Shown here: piece after piece, positions 42,436 to 52,163 of the stretch
How the letters are laid out: every line of letters starts with the position of its first letter
How positions within the stretch are numbered: position 1 is the first letter of the stretch
Made by a program: the position numbers and the translations under genes
NCBI RefSeq assembly: GCF_030711405.1
Contig: NZ_JAULSI010000013.1
Coordinates: 36,815 to 100,814, forward strand
DNA length: 64,000 nucleotides
Source of the DNA: Massilia brevitalea
GTDB lineage: Bacteria; Pseudomonadota; Gammaproteobacteria; Burkholderiales; Burkholderiaceae_D
Reading direction: 5' to 3'
The notes under the pieces: generated by a model
Seen by the model: only the letters and a program-made list of their open reading frames with translations
Databases searched by the model: none
What the model was told of the DNA's origin: nothing

Positions 42436-43613
42436 AGATCCTGACGTTCAGCACCCTGTTCCCGAACGCGGAAAAGCCGGGACACGGGATTTTCGTGGAA
42501 ACCCGCTTGCGCCACCTGGCGGCAAGCGGCCGCATCGAATCGCGCGTGGTCGCGCCGATTCCCTGGTTCCCCTCGACCAATCCGCGCTACGGCCAGTACG
42601 CGCGCTTTGCCAAGGCGCCGCGCCAGGAAGTGCGGCACGGGATCGACGTACGCCACCCGCGCTATCCGGTGCTGCCGAAAGTCGGCATGAGCGTCGCGCC
42701 GCTGCTGCTGGCCCAGGCCGTGAAACCGGCGATCGGCCGCATGATCGACGAAGGCTTCGATTTCGACCTGATCGACGCCCATTACTTTTATCCGGACGGC
42801 GTCGCTGCCGCCATGCTGGGGCGTTACTTCAACAAGCCGCTGGTGATCACGGCGCGCGGCTCGGACATCACCCTGTTCCCGCAATACGCGCTGCCGCGCC
42901 GCCAGATCCTGTGGGCGGCCAAGCGCGCCGACGCCATCATCACGGTGTGCAATGCCCTGCGCGACGAAGTGGTGGGCATGGGCATCGATGCCGAGCGCGT
43001 GGTCTCGCTGAGGAACGGCGTCGACCTCGACCTGTTCCGCCCGGCCGAACGCACGCCAAATGCCATGTTCACGCTGCTGGCGGTCGGCCACCTGGTGCCG
43101 GTAAAGGCCCAGGACCTGATCATCGGCGCCCTGCCCCTGCTGCCGGGCGTTCGCCTGGTGCTGGCCGGCGACGGCCCGGACCGCGCGAAACTGGAAGCGC
43201 TGGCGCGCGACCTGAAGGTGACGGACCGCGTGACTTTCCTCGGCGCCGTGCCGCAGGCCCAGCTGCGCGGCCACTACGGCAACGCGGATGCGCTGGTGCT
43301 GTCGTCCAGCCGCGAAGGCTGGGCCAACGTGCTGCTGGAAGCCATGGCCTGCGGCACGCCGGTGGTGGCCAGCCGCGTGTACGGCACGCCGGAGGTGGTG
43401 GCGGCGCCGGAAGCGGGCGTGCTGATGCAAGAACGCAGCTACCAGGGCGTGGCCGACGCCGTGAACGCCCTGCGCGCCAACTACCCCGACCGCGCGGCCA
43501 CACGCCGCTACGCCGAGCGTTTCAGCTGGGACGACACCACCGACGGCCAGCTGCGCCTGTTCGGCGAGGTCCTGGCGCGCCGCGCCGGCACGCCGGTGCT
43601 GGCCCGCACCTGA
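42432..43613 (+). CDS. Family 4 glycosyltransferase
   Basis: 393 residues from ATG 42432 (MKILTFSTLFPNAEKPGHGI), overlapping the previous stop by 4 bp. It has ITARGSDITLFPQYALPRRQ, ISLRNGVDL-type VVSLRNGVDLDLF, and SSSREGWANVLLEAMACGTP, a full GT4 layout with the EGWANVLLEAMACG donor loop. Cytoplasmic. It is one of at least four glycosyltransferases in this operon, consistent with a multi-sugar repeat unit. Confidence 0.92.
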   Translation: MKILTFSTLFPNAEKPGHGIFVETRLRHLAASGRIESRVVAPIPWFPSTNPRYGQYARFAKAPRQEVRHGIDVRHPRYPVLPKVGMSVAPLLLAQAVKPAIGRMIDEGFDFDLIDAHYFYPDGVAAAMLGRYFNKPLVITARGSDITLFPQYALPRRQILWAAKRADAIITVCNALRDEVVGMGIDAERVVSLRNGVDLDLFRPAERTPNAMFTLLAVGHLVPVKAQDLIIGALPLLPGVRLVLAGDGPDRAKLEALARDLKVTDRVTFLGAVPQAQLRGHYGNADALVLSSSREGWANVLLEAMACGTPVVASRVYGTPEVVAAPEAGVLMQERSYQGVADAVNALRANYPDRAATRRYAERFSWDDTTDGQLRLFGEVLARRAGTPVLART

Positions 43614-43681
43614 ATCCGCATCTAAGCTTGAACACTGAGCCCAACACTGAGCCCAACACACTGAAACGGATGAACTGAACG

Positions 43682-43870
43682 ATGGAATCTCTTCTGTGGG
43701 CAATCGACCTGTGCGCCGTGGTCTACCTCTGCCTGTGGGCGCTGCGCACCGACAAGGCCCGCGCCAAGACGGCCGAACAAGCCGAGGCGGAAAAGCGCCG
43801 CCAGGCGCAGGATGTGCAAACCCGGGCAGCGCAAACCGCAGCCCTGAACAAGGAGCGCGGCCATGCGTGA
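43682..43870 (+). CDS. Small single-pass membrane protein before the O-ligase gene
   Basis: 62 residues: a hydrophobic N-terminal helix (LLWAIDLCAVVYLCLWAL) then a charged, Ala/Gln-rich helical tail. Overlaps the ligase gene by 8 bp, so it is probably translated with it. I do not recognise a family. It could be a small partner of the ligase; its coding bias matches its neighbours. Just upstream (43628-43654) a 12-bp unit is directly repeated. Confidence 0.6.
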   Translation: MESLLWAIDLCAVVYLCLWALRTDKARAKTAEQAEAEKRRQAQDVQTRAAQTAALNKERGHA

Positions 43871-45275
43871 CCTCTTCCTGCTGGCGCTGCTGCCGATCAT
43901 GCTGTACGCGATGGTGCAGCGTCCCTTCATCGCGGTCGGCATGTGGGTCTGGACCGCGCTGTTCTTTCCGAACGGCTGGGTCTACGGCATGGCCGGCCAC
44001 ATCCGCTACAACCTGCTGTTCACGGCGGTCGCCATCCTCGGCTACCTGGCCTACAAGCACAAGCCCAAGGTCCAGCTGGGCATGATCGGCAGCTTCGTGC
44101 TGCTGTTCTTCCTGTGGACCTGCATCAGCACGGCCACCACCCTGGCGCCGTCCGACATCTCCCTCGAATACCTGACCCGTTTCTTCAAGGTCGTGATGCT
44201 GTTCGTATTCGTGGCACTGACTATCCAGGACAAGCTGCACGTCGACTTCGTGCTCTGGTGCCTGGTGCTGTCGGTGGGCTTCTATGCCGACCTAGAAGCC
44301 CTGAAATTCCTCGCCAGCGGCGGCGGCCACAACATCGCCGGCATGCCCGGCCACGTACTGGGCGACCGCAACGAACTGTCGCTGGCGTTCGTGATGACCC
44401 TGCCAGTCTGCTACTACCTGCTGGGCGAGTACGGCAAGACATCCAAGGTCCTGCGCCTTGGCTTGCTGGGCACGATGGCCCTGCTGGTGTTCGGCGTGAT
44501 CGGCACTCAGTCACGCGGCGGCTTCGTGGCGCTGATCGCACTAGGCGGCTACATGTACATGAAGAGCGAGCGCAAGGTATTGCTGACGGTGCTGATCGTG
44601 GCCCTGGTAGTGGCCACGCTGCCGTTCATCAGCGCCGACTACACAAGCCGGATCGACACCATCGGCGCGGCCAACGAGGATGCCTCCTTCATGAGCCGGG
44701 TGGTGTCGTGGAAGCTCTCCTTCATCATGGCGATGAAGCACCCCTTCTTCGGCGGCGGCTTCAAGTCGCTCGAATACTTCCCGGTCTGGAGCGACCTGTC
44801 GCGCGACTTCTTTTCCTATCCCTGGTTCTATACCGGCCACCTGACGCCGAACACCACGGTCGGCCGCGCCGCCCACAGCGTGTATTTCCAGGTGATGGGT
44901 GAGCAGGGCTTCGGCGGCCTGATCCTCTACCTGGGCTGCCTGGCAAGCGCCTTCCTCAAGGCCGGCGCGGTGGCGCGCCGTGCGAAACGGGCCAGCGCGC
45001 CGGAATGGCTGCGTACGCTGTCCACCATGCTCCAGCTGAGCATTTTCGCCTTCGCCCTCGGCGGCGCGGCGCTCAGCTTCGCGTACGTCGACCTGATCTT
45101 CTGCCTGTTCGGCCTGGTGCTGGTGATCGAGAAGCGCCTGTTGCCGGCCACGCTGGCACGGATGGAAGCGGAACGGGCCGCAGCCGTCTCCACGCCGCCT
45201 TCCGCCTCCTCTGCGCCGCACCCCGTACCGGCGCGCACTGTTTCCGCATCCACAATTGCCGTTCAGCAGGTATAG
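43863..45275 (+). CDS. Exosortase A-associated O-antigen ligase/polymerase-like protein
   Basis: 470 residues with about ten membrane helices and the Wzy/WaaL-like large periplasmic loop: FFGGGFKSLEYFP, SRDFFSYPWFYTGHLTPNTT, and GRAAHSVYFQVMGEQG with the conserved His of the HSVYFQ motif. The family is the putative O-glycosylation ligase of exosortase A loci. It would polymerise repeat units or attach glycan to PEP-CTERM proteins; which of the two cannot be decided here. The tail after residue 430 is Ser/Pro-rich. Confidence 0.9.
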   Translation: MRDLFLLALLPIMLYAMVQRPFIAVGMWVWTALFFPNGWVYGMAGHIRYNLLFTAVAILGYLAYKHKPKVQLGMIGSFVLLFFLWTCISTATTLAPSDISLEYLTRFFKVVMLFVFVALTIQDKLHVDFVLWCLVLSVGFYADLEALKFLASGGGHNIAGMPGHVLGDRNELSLAFVMTLPVCYYLLGEYGKTSKVLRLGLLGTMALLVFGVIGTQSRGGFVALIALGGYMYMKSERKVLLTVLIVALVVATLPFISADYTSRIDTIGAANEDASFMSRVVSWKLSFIMAMKHPFFGGGFKSLEYFPVWSDLSRDFFSYPWFYTGHLTPNTTVGRAAHSVYFQVMGEQGFGGLILYLGCLASAFLKAGAVARRAKRASAPEWLRTLSTMLQLSIFAFALGGAALSFAYVDLIFCLFGLVLVIEKRLLPATLARMEAERAAAVSTPPSASSAPHPVPARTVSASTIAVQQV

Positions 45276-45315
45276 TGCTTGGCAGATTAATAATACGCGC
45301 GGATTTTCACCACTG

Positions 45316-46275
45316 ATGAACGACCAACTGATCCGATCCGCCGGCAATGCCATCGCCCGCTTCACGCGCGGCAATGGCCGCGTCGCGATCGTCAACTACC
45401 ACCGGGTGCTGGCCGCGCCCAGTCCCTTCCTGGCGTCCGAGCCGGACATCGACACCTTCACCTGGCAGATGGAACTGCTGGCGCGCTGCTTCAACGTGCT
45501 ATCGCTGCGCGACGCCCTGGCCGCCATCGAATCGGGCCGGGTGCCGCCGCGCGCGGTCTGCATCACCTTCGACGACGGCTACCGCTCGGTGCACGAGCTG
45601 GCGCTGCCGGTGCTGCGCCGCCTGAAGCTGCCGGCCACGGTGTTCGTCAGCAGCGGCTACGTGAACGGCCACACGATGTGGAACGACCGCATCGTCGAAG
45701 CCGTGGAGACCCTGCCGGCTGAGGAACTCGACCTGGCCGAATTCGGCCTCGGCGTGTATTCGCTGCGCAGCATGCCGGAACGCGCGGCCACCCTCGGCAA
45801 GCTGACCGAGGCCTCAAAATACCTGCCGCCGCAGGAACGCAGCCGCCTGGTCGGGCGCCTCGAGACGCTGGTCGGCGAGAGCGCGGTAGAGGGCCTGATG
45901 CTGACCCCGGAAATGATGATCAACCTCGACCGCCACGGCATCGAGATCGGCGCCCACACCGTGACCCACCCGATCCTGACCAGCCTGGACGACGCCAGCG
46001 CCATGCAGGAGATCGCCGGCAGCAAGCGCGACCTGGAAGCAATCATCGGCAAGCCGGTGCCGCTGTTCGCCTACCCGAACGGCAAGGTCGGCAAGGACTA
46101 CGACGCACGCCACGTGGCGATGGTGCGTGAGGCCGGGTTCCAGGCCGCCTTCACCACCGCGGTAGGCTCGATCACCCGCCACCACGACCGCTTCCAGCTG
46201 CCGCGCAGCCGTCCCTGGGACGATACCCCGCTGCGCTTCGGGCTGCGCCTGCTGCAGTGGCTGGCGCGCGGATAG
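45316..46275 (+). CDS. Polysaccharide deacetylase family protein
   Basis: 319 residues from ATG 45316; the frame is open 60 bp upstream only via a TTG. NodB motifs: AVCITFDDGYRSVHELALP (catalytic Asp pair), IGAHTVTHPILTSLDD (metal-binding His-x3-His), and LFAYPNGK. There is no signal peptide. Its family members deacetylate N-acetyl sugars on polysaccharide precursors. It is the second deacetylase of the XrtA locus and is followed by a glycosyltransferase after 75 bp. Confidence 0.88.
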   Translation: MNDQLIRSAGNAIARFTRGNGRVAIVNYHRVLAAPSPFLASEPDIDTFTWQMELLARCFNVLSLRDALAAIESGRVPPRAVCITFDDGYRSVHELALPVLRRLKLPATVFVSSGYVNGHTMWNDRIVEAVETLPAEELDLAEFGLGVYSLRSMPERAATLGKLTEASKYLPPQERSRLVGRLETLVGESAVEGLMLTPEMMINLDRHGIEIGAHTVTHPILTSLDDASAMQEIAGSKRDLEAIIGKPVPLFAYPNGKVGKDYDARHVAMVREAGFQAAFTTAVGSITRHHDRFQLPRSRPWDDTPLRFGLRLLQWLARG

Positions 46276-46350
46276 AACATCAACCACGGCATCCGCTGCA
46301 ACGGAATCCGCAGTAAACCTGGCACCGGCCGCAAGACCAAACGACCACCC

Positions 46351-47613
46351 ATGAACAAACGTGCATTACTCATCGCATTTCACTTCCCGCCGCAAGCAGG
46401 TAGCAGCGGCATCCAGCGTACGCTGAGCTTTTCGAAACTCCTGGGCCGCCATGGCTGGGAACCGATGGTACTGTCGGCCCATCCACGCGCCTACGACGTG
46501 CAGAATCCCACCCAGCTGGCGGCGATTCCACCCGAGCTGGTGGTCCGCCGTCCATTCGCGCTCGACACCAAGCGCCACCTCGGCTTCAAGGGCCGCTACA
46601 TCGATGCACTGGCCCTGCCCGACCGCTTCGTTTCCTGGACGTTCGGCGCCATACCGACGGGCCTGGCCATGATCCGCCGCTACAAGCCACAGGTATTGTG
46701 GTCGACCTTCCCGGTTGCCACGGCCCACCTGATCGCCCTGTCCCTCCATCGGCTCACCGGGCTGCCGTGGATCGCGGATTTCCGCGATCCGATGCTCCAG
46801 CCCTCGCATCCGACTTCGCGGCGCCAGCGCGCCATCTTCGGCTGGATCGAAAGGCAAACGATCGCACGCTGCCGGTTCGCGGTATTGACGACCGAAAGCG
46901 CCCGCCGCGCCTACCAGGCACGTTTCCCCCAGGTCGACCCGGCCAAGTTCGTGGTGATCGAGAACGGCTACGACGAGGAAGAATTCGGGCGCCTGCTGGC
47001 GCAAGCGGCGACGGCGGCGGCGCCAGCCGCGGCGGGTGCCGCGGCGCGGCGCGTCACGCTCCTCCATAGCGGCGTGCTGTACGACGCAGGACGCAACCCG
47101 GAATCCTTCCTGGCCGCCCTGGCCGCCCTGAAAAGCGCCGGCAAGGTCGATGCCGCCAGCCTGCGCATCGTATTGCGCGCGCCAGGCAATCTTCCTGCGG
47201 CCCGGGCCAAGGTCGAACGCCACGGCGTCGGCGATATCGTCGAGATCCTGCCGCCGGTACCCTATCGCGAGGCGCTCGGCGAAATGCTGGCGGCCGACGG
47301 CTTGCTGCTGTTCCAGGGCACGCCTTTCAACAACCAGATCCCGGCCAAGGTCTACGAATACTTCCGTACGCGCAAACCGATCCTGGGCCTCGTCGATCCG
47401 GAAGGCGAAACCGCGCAGGTGCTGCGTGCCGCCGGTTTCGAATTGAGCGCACAGGTCGACCAGCCCGAGGAAATCAGCACGGCGCTGGAACGGTTCATCC
47501 CCGGCCTGCGCGACGGCACAGCCTACGTCGCCTCGGACGAGGTGATCGCCCAGGCGGCGCGCACGCACAAGGCGGCCCAGCTGGCGCGCCTGTTCGACGA
47601 GGCGGTGCAATGA
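46351..47613 (+). CDS. Glycosyltransferase, GT4-like
   Basis: 420 residues starting MNKRALLIAFHFPPQAGSSG. Middle motifs: DFRDPMLQPSHP, VIENGYDEEEF, and a C-terminal domain with LLLFQGTPFNNQIPAKVYEY and RTRKPILGLVDPEG. The usual LLEAMACG loop is replaced by IPAKVYEYFRTRKPIL, as in a group of capsule-type transferases. It has an Ala-rich linker (about 225-237). It overlaps the flippase gene by 4 bp. Confidence 0.87.
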   Translation: MNKRALLIAFHFPPQAGSSGIQRTLSFSKLLGRHGWEPMVLSAHPRAYDVQNPTQLAAIPPELVVRRPFALDTKRHLGFKGRYIDALALPDRFVSWTFGAIPTGLAMIRRYKPQVLWSTFPVATAHLIALSLHRLTGLPWIADFRDPMLQPSHPTSRRQRAIFGWIERQTIARCRFAVLTTESARRAYQARFPQVDPAKFVVIENGYDEEEFGRLLAQAATAAAPAAAGAAARRVTLLHSGVLYDAGRNPESFLAALAALKSAGKVDAASLRIVLRAPGNLPAARAKVERHGVGDIVEILPPVPYREALGEMLAADGLLLFQGTPFNNQIPAKVYEYFRTRKPILGLVDPEGETAQVLRAAGFELSAQVDQPEEISTALERFIPGLRDGTAYVASDEVIAQAARTHKAAQLARLFDEAVQ

Positions 47614-49127
47614 ACCTGAAGCCGGTTTCCGAGCTCGACGCCAAGATTGCCAGGGGCGCGGTATGGATGGTCGCTTTCAAGTTCCTTGACCGCGGCATCG
47701 GCCTGATCAGCACCCTGATCCTGGCGCGCATGCTGGTGCCGGAGGACTTCGGCCTGGTGGCGATGTCGATGATCCTGATCGCCGCCATGCAGCTGCTGGT
47801 GTCGTTCAGCTTCGACGTCCAGCTGATCCAGAATCCCAAGGCGGACACCAGCCACTTCAACACGGCCTGGACCTTCAACGTGGTCTTCGCCAGCGTCTGC
47901 GGACTGGCCCTGGCCGGGCTGGCGATTCCGGCAGCCGCCTACTACGACGAGCCACGCCTGGAAAACATCCTGTACGTGCTGGCACTGGGCTTTGCAATCC
48001 AGGGCTTCTCGAACATCGGCACCGTCAAGTTCCAGCGCGAGATGCGCTTCGATAAGGAATTCCGCTTCCTGCTCAGCAAGCGCCTGGCCACTCTGGTGGT
48101 CACCATCCCACTCGCCTTCATCATGCGCAATTATTGGGCGCTGGTACTGGGCCAGCTGGCCGGTACCATCCTGTCGGTGACCCAATCCTACGTGGTGTCG
48201 ACCTATCGTCCGCGCCTTTCGCTGGCGGCGCGTGGCGAGATGTTCCACGCTTCCAAGTGGCTGGTGGTGAACAACGTGATCCAGTTCGTCAACAATCGCT
48301 CGGCCCAATTCATCATCGCCCACTACAGCACCCCGGCCTGGCTCGGCGTACAGGCCATCTCCACCGAGATCGCGACGCTGCCAACCACCGAGCTGGTGGC
48401 GCCGATCAACCGTGCCGCCTTTCCCGGCTATGCCAGGGCCGCGCACGACCTCGAACTGCTGCGCGACAGCTTCCTGAAAGTGATTTCATCAATCGCCCTG
48501 TTCTCGATCCCGGCCGGGATCGGCATTTGCGTGATTGCCGACGTGCTGGTGCCGGCGGCGCTGGGCTGGAAGTGGCTGGCCGCGATTCCGCTGATCCAGA
48601 TCTTGGCAATGCACGGCGTGATCAAGGCGGTGCAGACGAATATCACCTACGTCTACCTGGCGTTGAACCGGCCGCGCCTGATCACCATCGTGTCGACGGT
48701 GCAGGCGGTAATCATGGTGGCGCTGCTGGTGCCAGCAGTGAAATACTACGGCGTGATCGGCGCGTCCTGGACCTACCTGGCCACCGCCATCGTGATGATC
48801 CCGGTAAACCAGAGCATGGTCGCACGCTGCCTGGATCTGGGTTGGACCACGTTCTGCCGCCAGTTGGTGCGGCCGCTGCTGGCCTCCCTGGTCATGGGCG
48901 GCGCGGTGCTGGCCGTGAAGAGCCAGCTGCAGCTGCGCCATGGGGTTACGCTCGACTACATCGTCGCGCTGGCCGTGTGTTTGACCATGGGCACGCTGGT
49001 CTACGCGCTCACCCTGTACCTGCTGTGGCGCCTAGCGAAATCGCCGCACGGGCTGGAACGCTACAGCTTCGGTCGCGTGGAGCAGGTGCTCGGCAAGGTG
49101 GGCATCCGCATCAGGCTGGTGGGCTGA
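47610..49127 (+). CDS. Oligosaccharide flippase (Wzx-like, MOP superfamily)
   Basis: 505 residues, about 14 membrane helices. It starts with a polysaccharide-synthase domain (AKIARGAVWMVAFKFLDRGI, then LARMLVPEDFGLVAMSMIL). It should flip the lipid-linked repeat unit across the inner membrane. It is the last gene of the long rightward XrtA operon. It faces a second flippase gene tail to tail; between them is a GC-rich inverted repeat (AGCCGGCC / GGCCGGCT, 49127-49143) without T-run. Confidence 0.92.
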   Translation: MNLKPVSELDAKIARGAVWMVAFKFLDRGIGLISTLILARMLVPEDFGLVAMSMILIAAMQLLVSFSFDVQLIQNPKADTSHFNTAWTFNVVFASVCGLALAGLAIPAAAYYDEPRLENILYVLALGFAIQGFSNIGTVKFQREMRFDKEFRFLLSKRLATLVVTIPLAFIMRNYWALVLGQLAGTILSVTQSYVVSTYRPRLSLAARGEMFHASKWLVVNNVIQFVNNRSAQFIIAHYSTPAWLGVQAISTEIATLPTTELVAPINRAAFPGYARAAHDLELLRDSFLKVISSIALFSIPAGIGICVIADVLVPAALGWKWLAAIPLIQILAMHGVIKAVQTNITYVYLALNRPRLITIVSTVQAVIMVALLVPAVKYYGVIGASWTYLATAIVMIPVNQSMVARCLDLGWTTFCRQLVRPLLASLVMGGAVLAVKSQLQLRHGVTLDYIVALAVCLTMGTLVYALTLYLLWRLAKSPHGLERYSFGRVEQVLGKVGIRIRLVG

Positions 49128-49141
49128 GCCGGCCGGGCCGG

Positions 49142-50623
49142 CTACTTGACTTCGGCGGCGGCGCGAGCAGGCGCCGGCCGTATCTTCCCGAGAAAATAGG
49201 ATTCCGCCCCGTCAGGCCGCCCGGCCAGGCGCCACAGTCCGAGTACGACGGCGCAATACACCAGGCCACCCACGGCCACTTTCAGCAGCAGCATCACCCA
49301 GGCCGGCGCAATCACCCCGGCCTCCAGCAGCGGCAGCGCCATCACCATGGCCAGGCAGCCCAGAACCGGACGCCCGCTTCCGCGCGCCAGCATCCCGACC
49401 GACAAGCCGGGTACATGGCGCATCAGCAACATGTACGACACGCCGAAAGTCAGCACGATTGCCAGCAGGCGCAATTGCGCAATGCGCTCCGGGTTCAGGT
49501 TGGCGTGCAGCAGCATCGCGCCGACGCAGAAGACGCCGATCTGGATCCAGCTGGTCAGCGCCAGCACGCGGATCTGCCCGATTACGGTCAGCACGTAGTT
49601 GGCGCTGCTGCTGATCGACTGGATGATGTTCGACAGCGCCAGGACCTGGATGAAGGGGATGATGAACACCCACTTCTCGCCCAGCGCCACTGGTACGAAC
49701 TCATGGGCCGTGAGCACGAACCCGACGCAGGTCGGGAAAGTGACCATCATCTGGATCGCCTGGGCCCGCAGCAGCAGCGAAGTGAGTTCGCGCAGATCAT
49801 CCTTGGCGCGCGCGAAGGCAGGAAACAGCACTCGGTTGATTGGCGCCAGCAAGTCGGTTCCTGGTACATCGGAGATCTCGCTAGCCAGCGTATAACCGCC
49901 GGTGACACTGGTCTTGGCGATACCGCCGACCATGAAAATGTGCAGTTTCTGATCGAGGAAGGCGCTGATATTTCTTACCAGCACCCATTGCGAGACCGAG
50001 AAAATGGCGCGCACTTCCGCCAGGGAAAAGGAAGGCCGCATCGGATGCACGATGTAGCTGCGGATGGTGGCGGCAAGCCGGCTGCACAGCGCACCGAGAA
50101 TCATGCCCCAGTAGCTCTGCAAGATGATCGTCAATATGATCGTGACGGAAAAGCTGACCAGGCGCTTGAACATCACGTGGCGGATGTCGTCACCGAACCG
50201 CAAGTGCTTTTGAAAGTCGACGATGCCGACATTCTCGAACGCCGCCATCATCATCGACAGGGCCATCAGTTGCACTGCGGATGTAACGCGCGGATCCTTG
50301 TAATACTCCGCTGCGAATGGCGCCAACACCATCAGCACGGCTGCAACACACGTGGTCTGCAGGATACGCAGTGTCCAGGCAGTGTTGTAATACGGCTGGC
50401 TCGGGTTTTTCTTCTGGATCAGTGCGACATTGATGCCGATATCAAAAATAATGTCGGCAAACGACACGACGACCGAGGCCATGGCAATGATGCCGAAATC
50501 GTCGGGTACCAACAGGCGCGCTAGGATGAACGTGCTCGCGATGCCAATGAGACGATCGAACCAGCGCATGGCAACCATCATGATTGCGCCCCGCGTGAGA
50601 CTCTGGCTTTTGACAGGGGGCAT
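49142..50623 (-). CDS. Second Wzx-like oligosaccharide flippase
   Basis: 493 residues and about 14 helices; the opening (SLTRGAIMMVAMRWFDRLIG, LARLLVPDDFGIIAMASVVV) is similar to the first flippase, so the two are paralogues or one was acquired. It is convergent with the first, with a 14-bp gap. Two flippases in one locus suggest two different repeat units or an inserted exchangeable cassette. The middle of the gene is slightly AT-richer than the XrtA genes to its left. Confidence 0.9.
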   Translation of the reverse strand: MPPVKSQSLTRGAIMMVAMRWFDRLIGIASTFILARLLVPDDFGIIAMASVVVSFADIIFDIGINVALIQKKNPSQPYYNTAWTLRILQTTCVAAVLMVLAPFAAEYYKDPRVTSAVQLMALSMMMAAFENVGIVDFQKHLRFGDDIRHVMFKRLVSFSVTIILTIILQSYWGMILGALCSRLAATIRSYIVHPMRPSFSLAEVRAIFSVSQWVLVRNISAFLDQKLHIFMVGGIAKTSVTGGYTLASEISDVPGTDLLAPINRVLFPAFARAKDDLRELTSLLLRAQAIQMMVTFPTCVGFVLTAHEFVPVALGEKWVFIIPFIQVLALSNIIQSISSSANYVLTVIGQIRVLALTSWIQIGVFCVGAMLLHANLNPERIAQLRLLAIVLTFGVSYMLLMRHVPGLSVGMLARGSGRPVLGCLAMVMALPLLEAGVIAPAWVMLLLKVAVGGLVYCAVVLGLWRLAGRPDGAESYFLGKIRPAPARAAAEVK

Positions 50624-51004
50624 TGTTGTTGACTACTTTCTTACGATTGCGGCCCCGCAACAGCATGCCAGGAAGGACGAGCTGGTGCTTTATCGAACAG
50701 TAGGGGCGTTGGATGTGACTAATGGAAACTTCCTTGAGGTTAGTGGAAGCGCATGGGGGTGTCAACTTGAATAGGCCCCCGACACTGTTCATCCCTGTCT
50801 ATGCTCGCCTGTCCAGACGCATACCGTTCAGGGCCACGGGCCGTGTGGTGCAAAGGCGCGTCACCGAAGACAGTACGAGCGTAAGGCGAGATGGTGCAAC
50901 GCAGCCATGGCGATCGATTTACATCCTCGTAGTACGTGGCGCAGCGACATCTCGTGGGTGGACGGCGCCCGGCGTGGCAGGCCATCGGCGGCCATCAGGA
51001 ACAA
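50624..51004. other. Intergenic region with an interspersed repeat
   Basis: About 380 bp between the second flippase and the acyltransferase. It holds a copy of a repeat found again near 63.8 kb (see 50848-50921). No ribosome site or product supports the short open frames here, and I see no promoter I would trust. Confidence 0.6.
50848..50921 (+). repeat. Interspersed repeat, copy B
   Basis: GGTGCAAAGGCGCG followed by CGAAGACAGTACGAGCGTA and, further on, GGTGCAACGCAGCCATGGCG matches the reverse complement of 63790-63882 with a few changes. The run GAAGACAGTACGAGCGTA is identical in both copies. Copy B lacks the clear terminal inverted repeats seen in copy A, so it is partly degraded. Confidence 0.8.
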
Positions 51005-52069
51005 TCATGAGGAACCGGCGTCTACGAGTTTCGATTGCGTTTTCCGATTTCCAGAATGGCTGATATCCGAACGATGTGCCCATTTTTTGTTCAAATAATG
51101 GCGTAAAGGATTTTCGAACAGGTAGTATGACAGAGCACCAATGCCCAAGGAAACAAGCAAAGCCAATACCGGATTCAACCTTCCTTCATTGACGGCAACG
51201 AAAAAAGGTTGCTGCCACAGATAAATCGAAAAAGAACAGCACCCGAACCATTGCAGCCAGCGCGCCGAAATTGCGCGGAGTAAAAAATTAGGCAATACGT
51301 GCAGATAGTTGACTGCAAAAGCAAGACACAGAGGCGAGAGCCATAGTGCCGCCGCCTTGTGCGCGTACATACTGAAACAGAGCGCAGACATGGCATAAGC
51401 CGCGATAGGCAACATGCCGGCTAGTGGCAGACGTCTGATAGCGTCCAAAGGAACGCAGCGTAGTATTGCCGCCGCCACGATACCCATGGCAGCAACTTCC
51501 GTTCTCAGGTGCCAGTCGGTAGCGGTGTCCGGTGGGTTTCCAACGTAATAAGCTAAAAAGGCGAGCGAAACCGTATACGTCCCCGCGAGATACCATTGCG
51601 CCGGCATGCGCCATACCCGTGCGAGCAATGCACAGAAAGCCAGCCAGACATAGGTATGCTCCTCGACGTTTAAAGACCAAATATGTCCAACCGGCAGGCT
51701 ACTACTGAAAATGTCAATTTCAGGAGGAAAGTAGGTTCGGAGGAAGACGAATGTAGCCAGCAGTTCTTTAGCATTCACACGCCAGTGTGGCCAGATATAG
51801 GTCGACAAGGCAACTGTCGCAGTAAATAGCCAAAAAGTCGGCAACACACGACTGGCGCGACGCACGAAGAAATCAACAAGGTTAATGCGCTTGATGAATA
51901 AAAGCTCACTCATCAGCCGTCCCGACAGTGCAAAGAAGACACCGACGCCAAACGGTCCGAGCCATCCCAGCATGGGCGTTCGACTGAAATGGCCAATCAA
52001 CACGCAAATGATGGCAAGCCCACGCCAGCCGTCAAGATACGCGATATGTTTTGGAGCGTGCAGGGTCAT
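51005..52069 (-). CDS. Acyltransferase family 3 membrane protein (OafA-like)
   Basis: 354 residues, about ten membrane helices. Characteristic features: N-terminal YLDGWRGLAIICVLIGHFSR with the catalytic-type His of the GH motif, FALSGRLMSELLF, and RRASRVLPTFW. These enzymes O-acetylate or otherwise acylate exported polysaccharides. The DNA is visibly lower in GC than the XrtA genes. It is 94 bp downstream of a glycosyltransferase on the same strand; both are in the accessory stretch. Confidence 0.87.
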   Translation of the reverse strand: MTLHAPKHIAYLDGWRGLAIICVLIGHFSRTPMLGWLGPFGVGVFFALSGRLMSELLFIKRINLVDFFVRRASRVLPTFWLFTATVALSTYIWPHWRVNAKELLATFVFLRTYFPPEIDIFSSSLPVGHIWSLNVEEHTYVWLAFCALLARVWRMPAQWYLAGTYTVSLAFLAYYVGNPPDTATDWHLRTEVAAMGIVAAAILRCVPLDAIRRLPLAGMLPIAAYAMSALCFSMYAHKAAALWLSPLCLAFAVNYLHVLPNFLLRAISARWLQWFGCCSFSIYLWQQPFFVAVNEGRLNPVLALLVSLGIGALSYYLFENPLRHYLNKKWAHRSDISHSGNRKTQSKLVDAGSS

Positions 52070-52163
52070 GATACGTAGTTAAAAATGTATGGCGGCATTA
52101 TCGGGAACTTGTCTGCATCCAGAGATGATTTTTATTACTGACAAGAAAGGATGACTGTTCCTG

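Noticed and set aside
43628..43654. Short direct repeat (AACACTGAGCCC twice) as a possible CRISPR or regulatory array
   Set aside because: Only two adjacent copies of 12 bp with no spacers; it is most likely a chance or slippage duplication.
50722..51063. 113-codon plus-strand frame between the second flippase and the acyltransferase
   Set aside because: It spans the interspersed repeat copy B and overlaps the acyltransferase 3' end; nothing supports translation.
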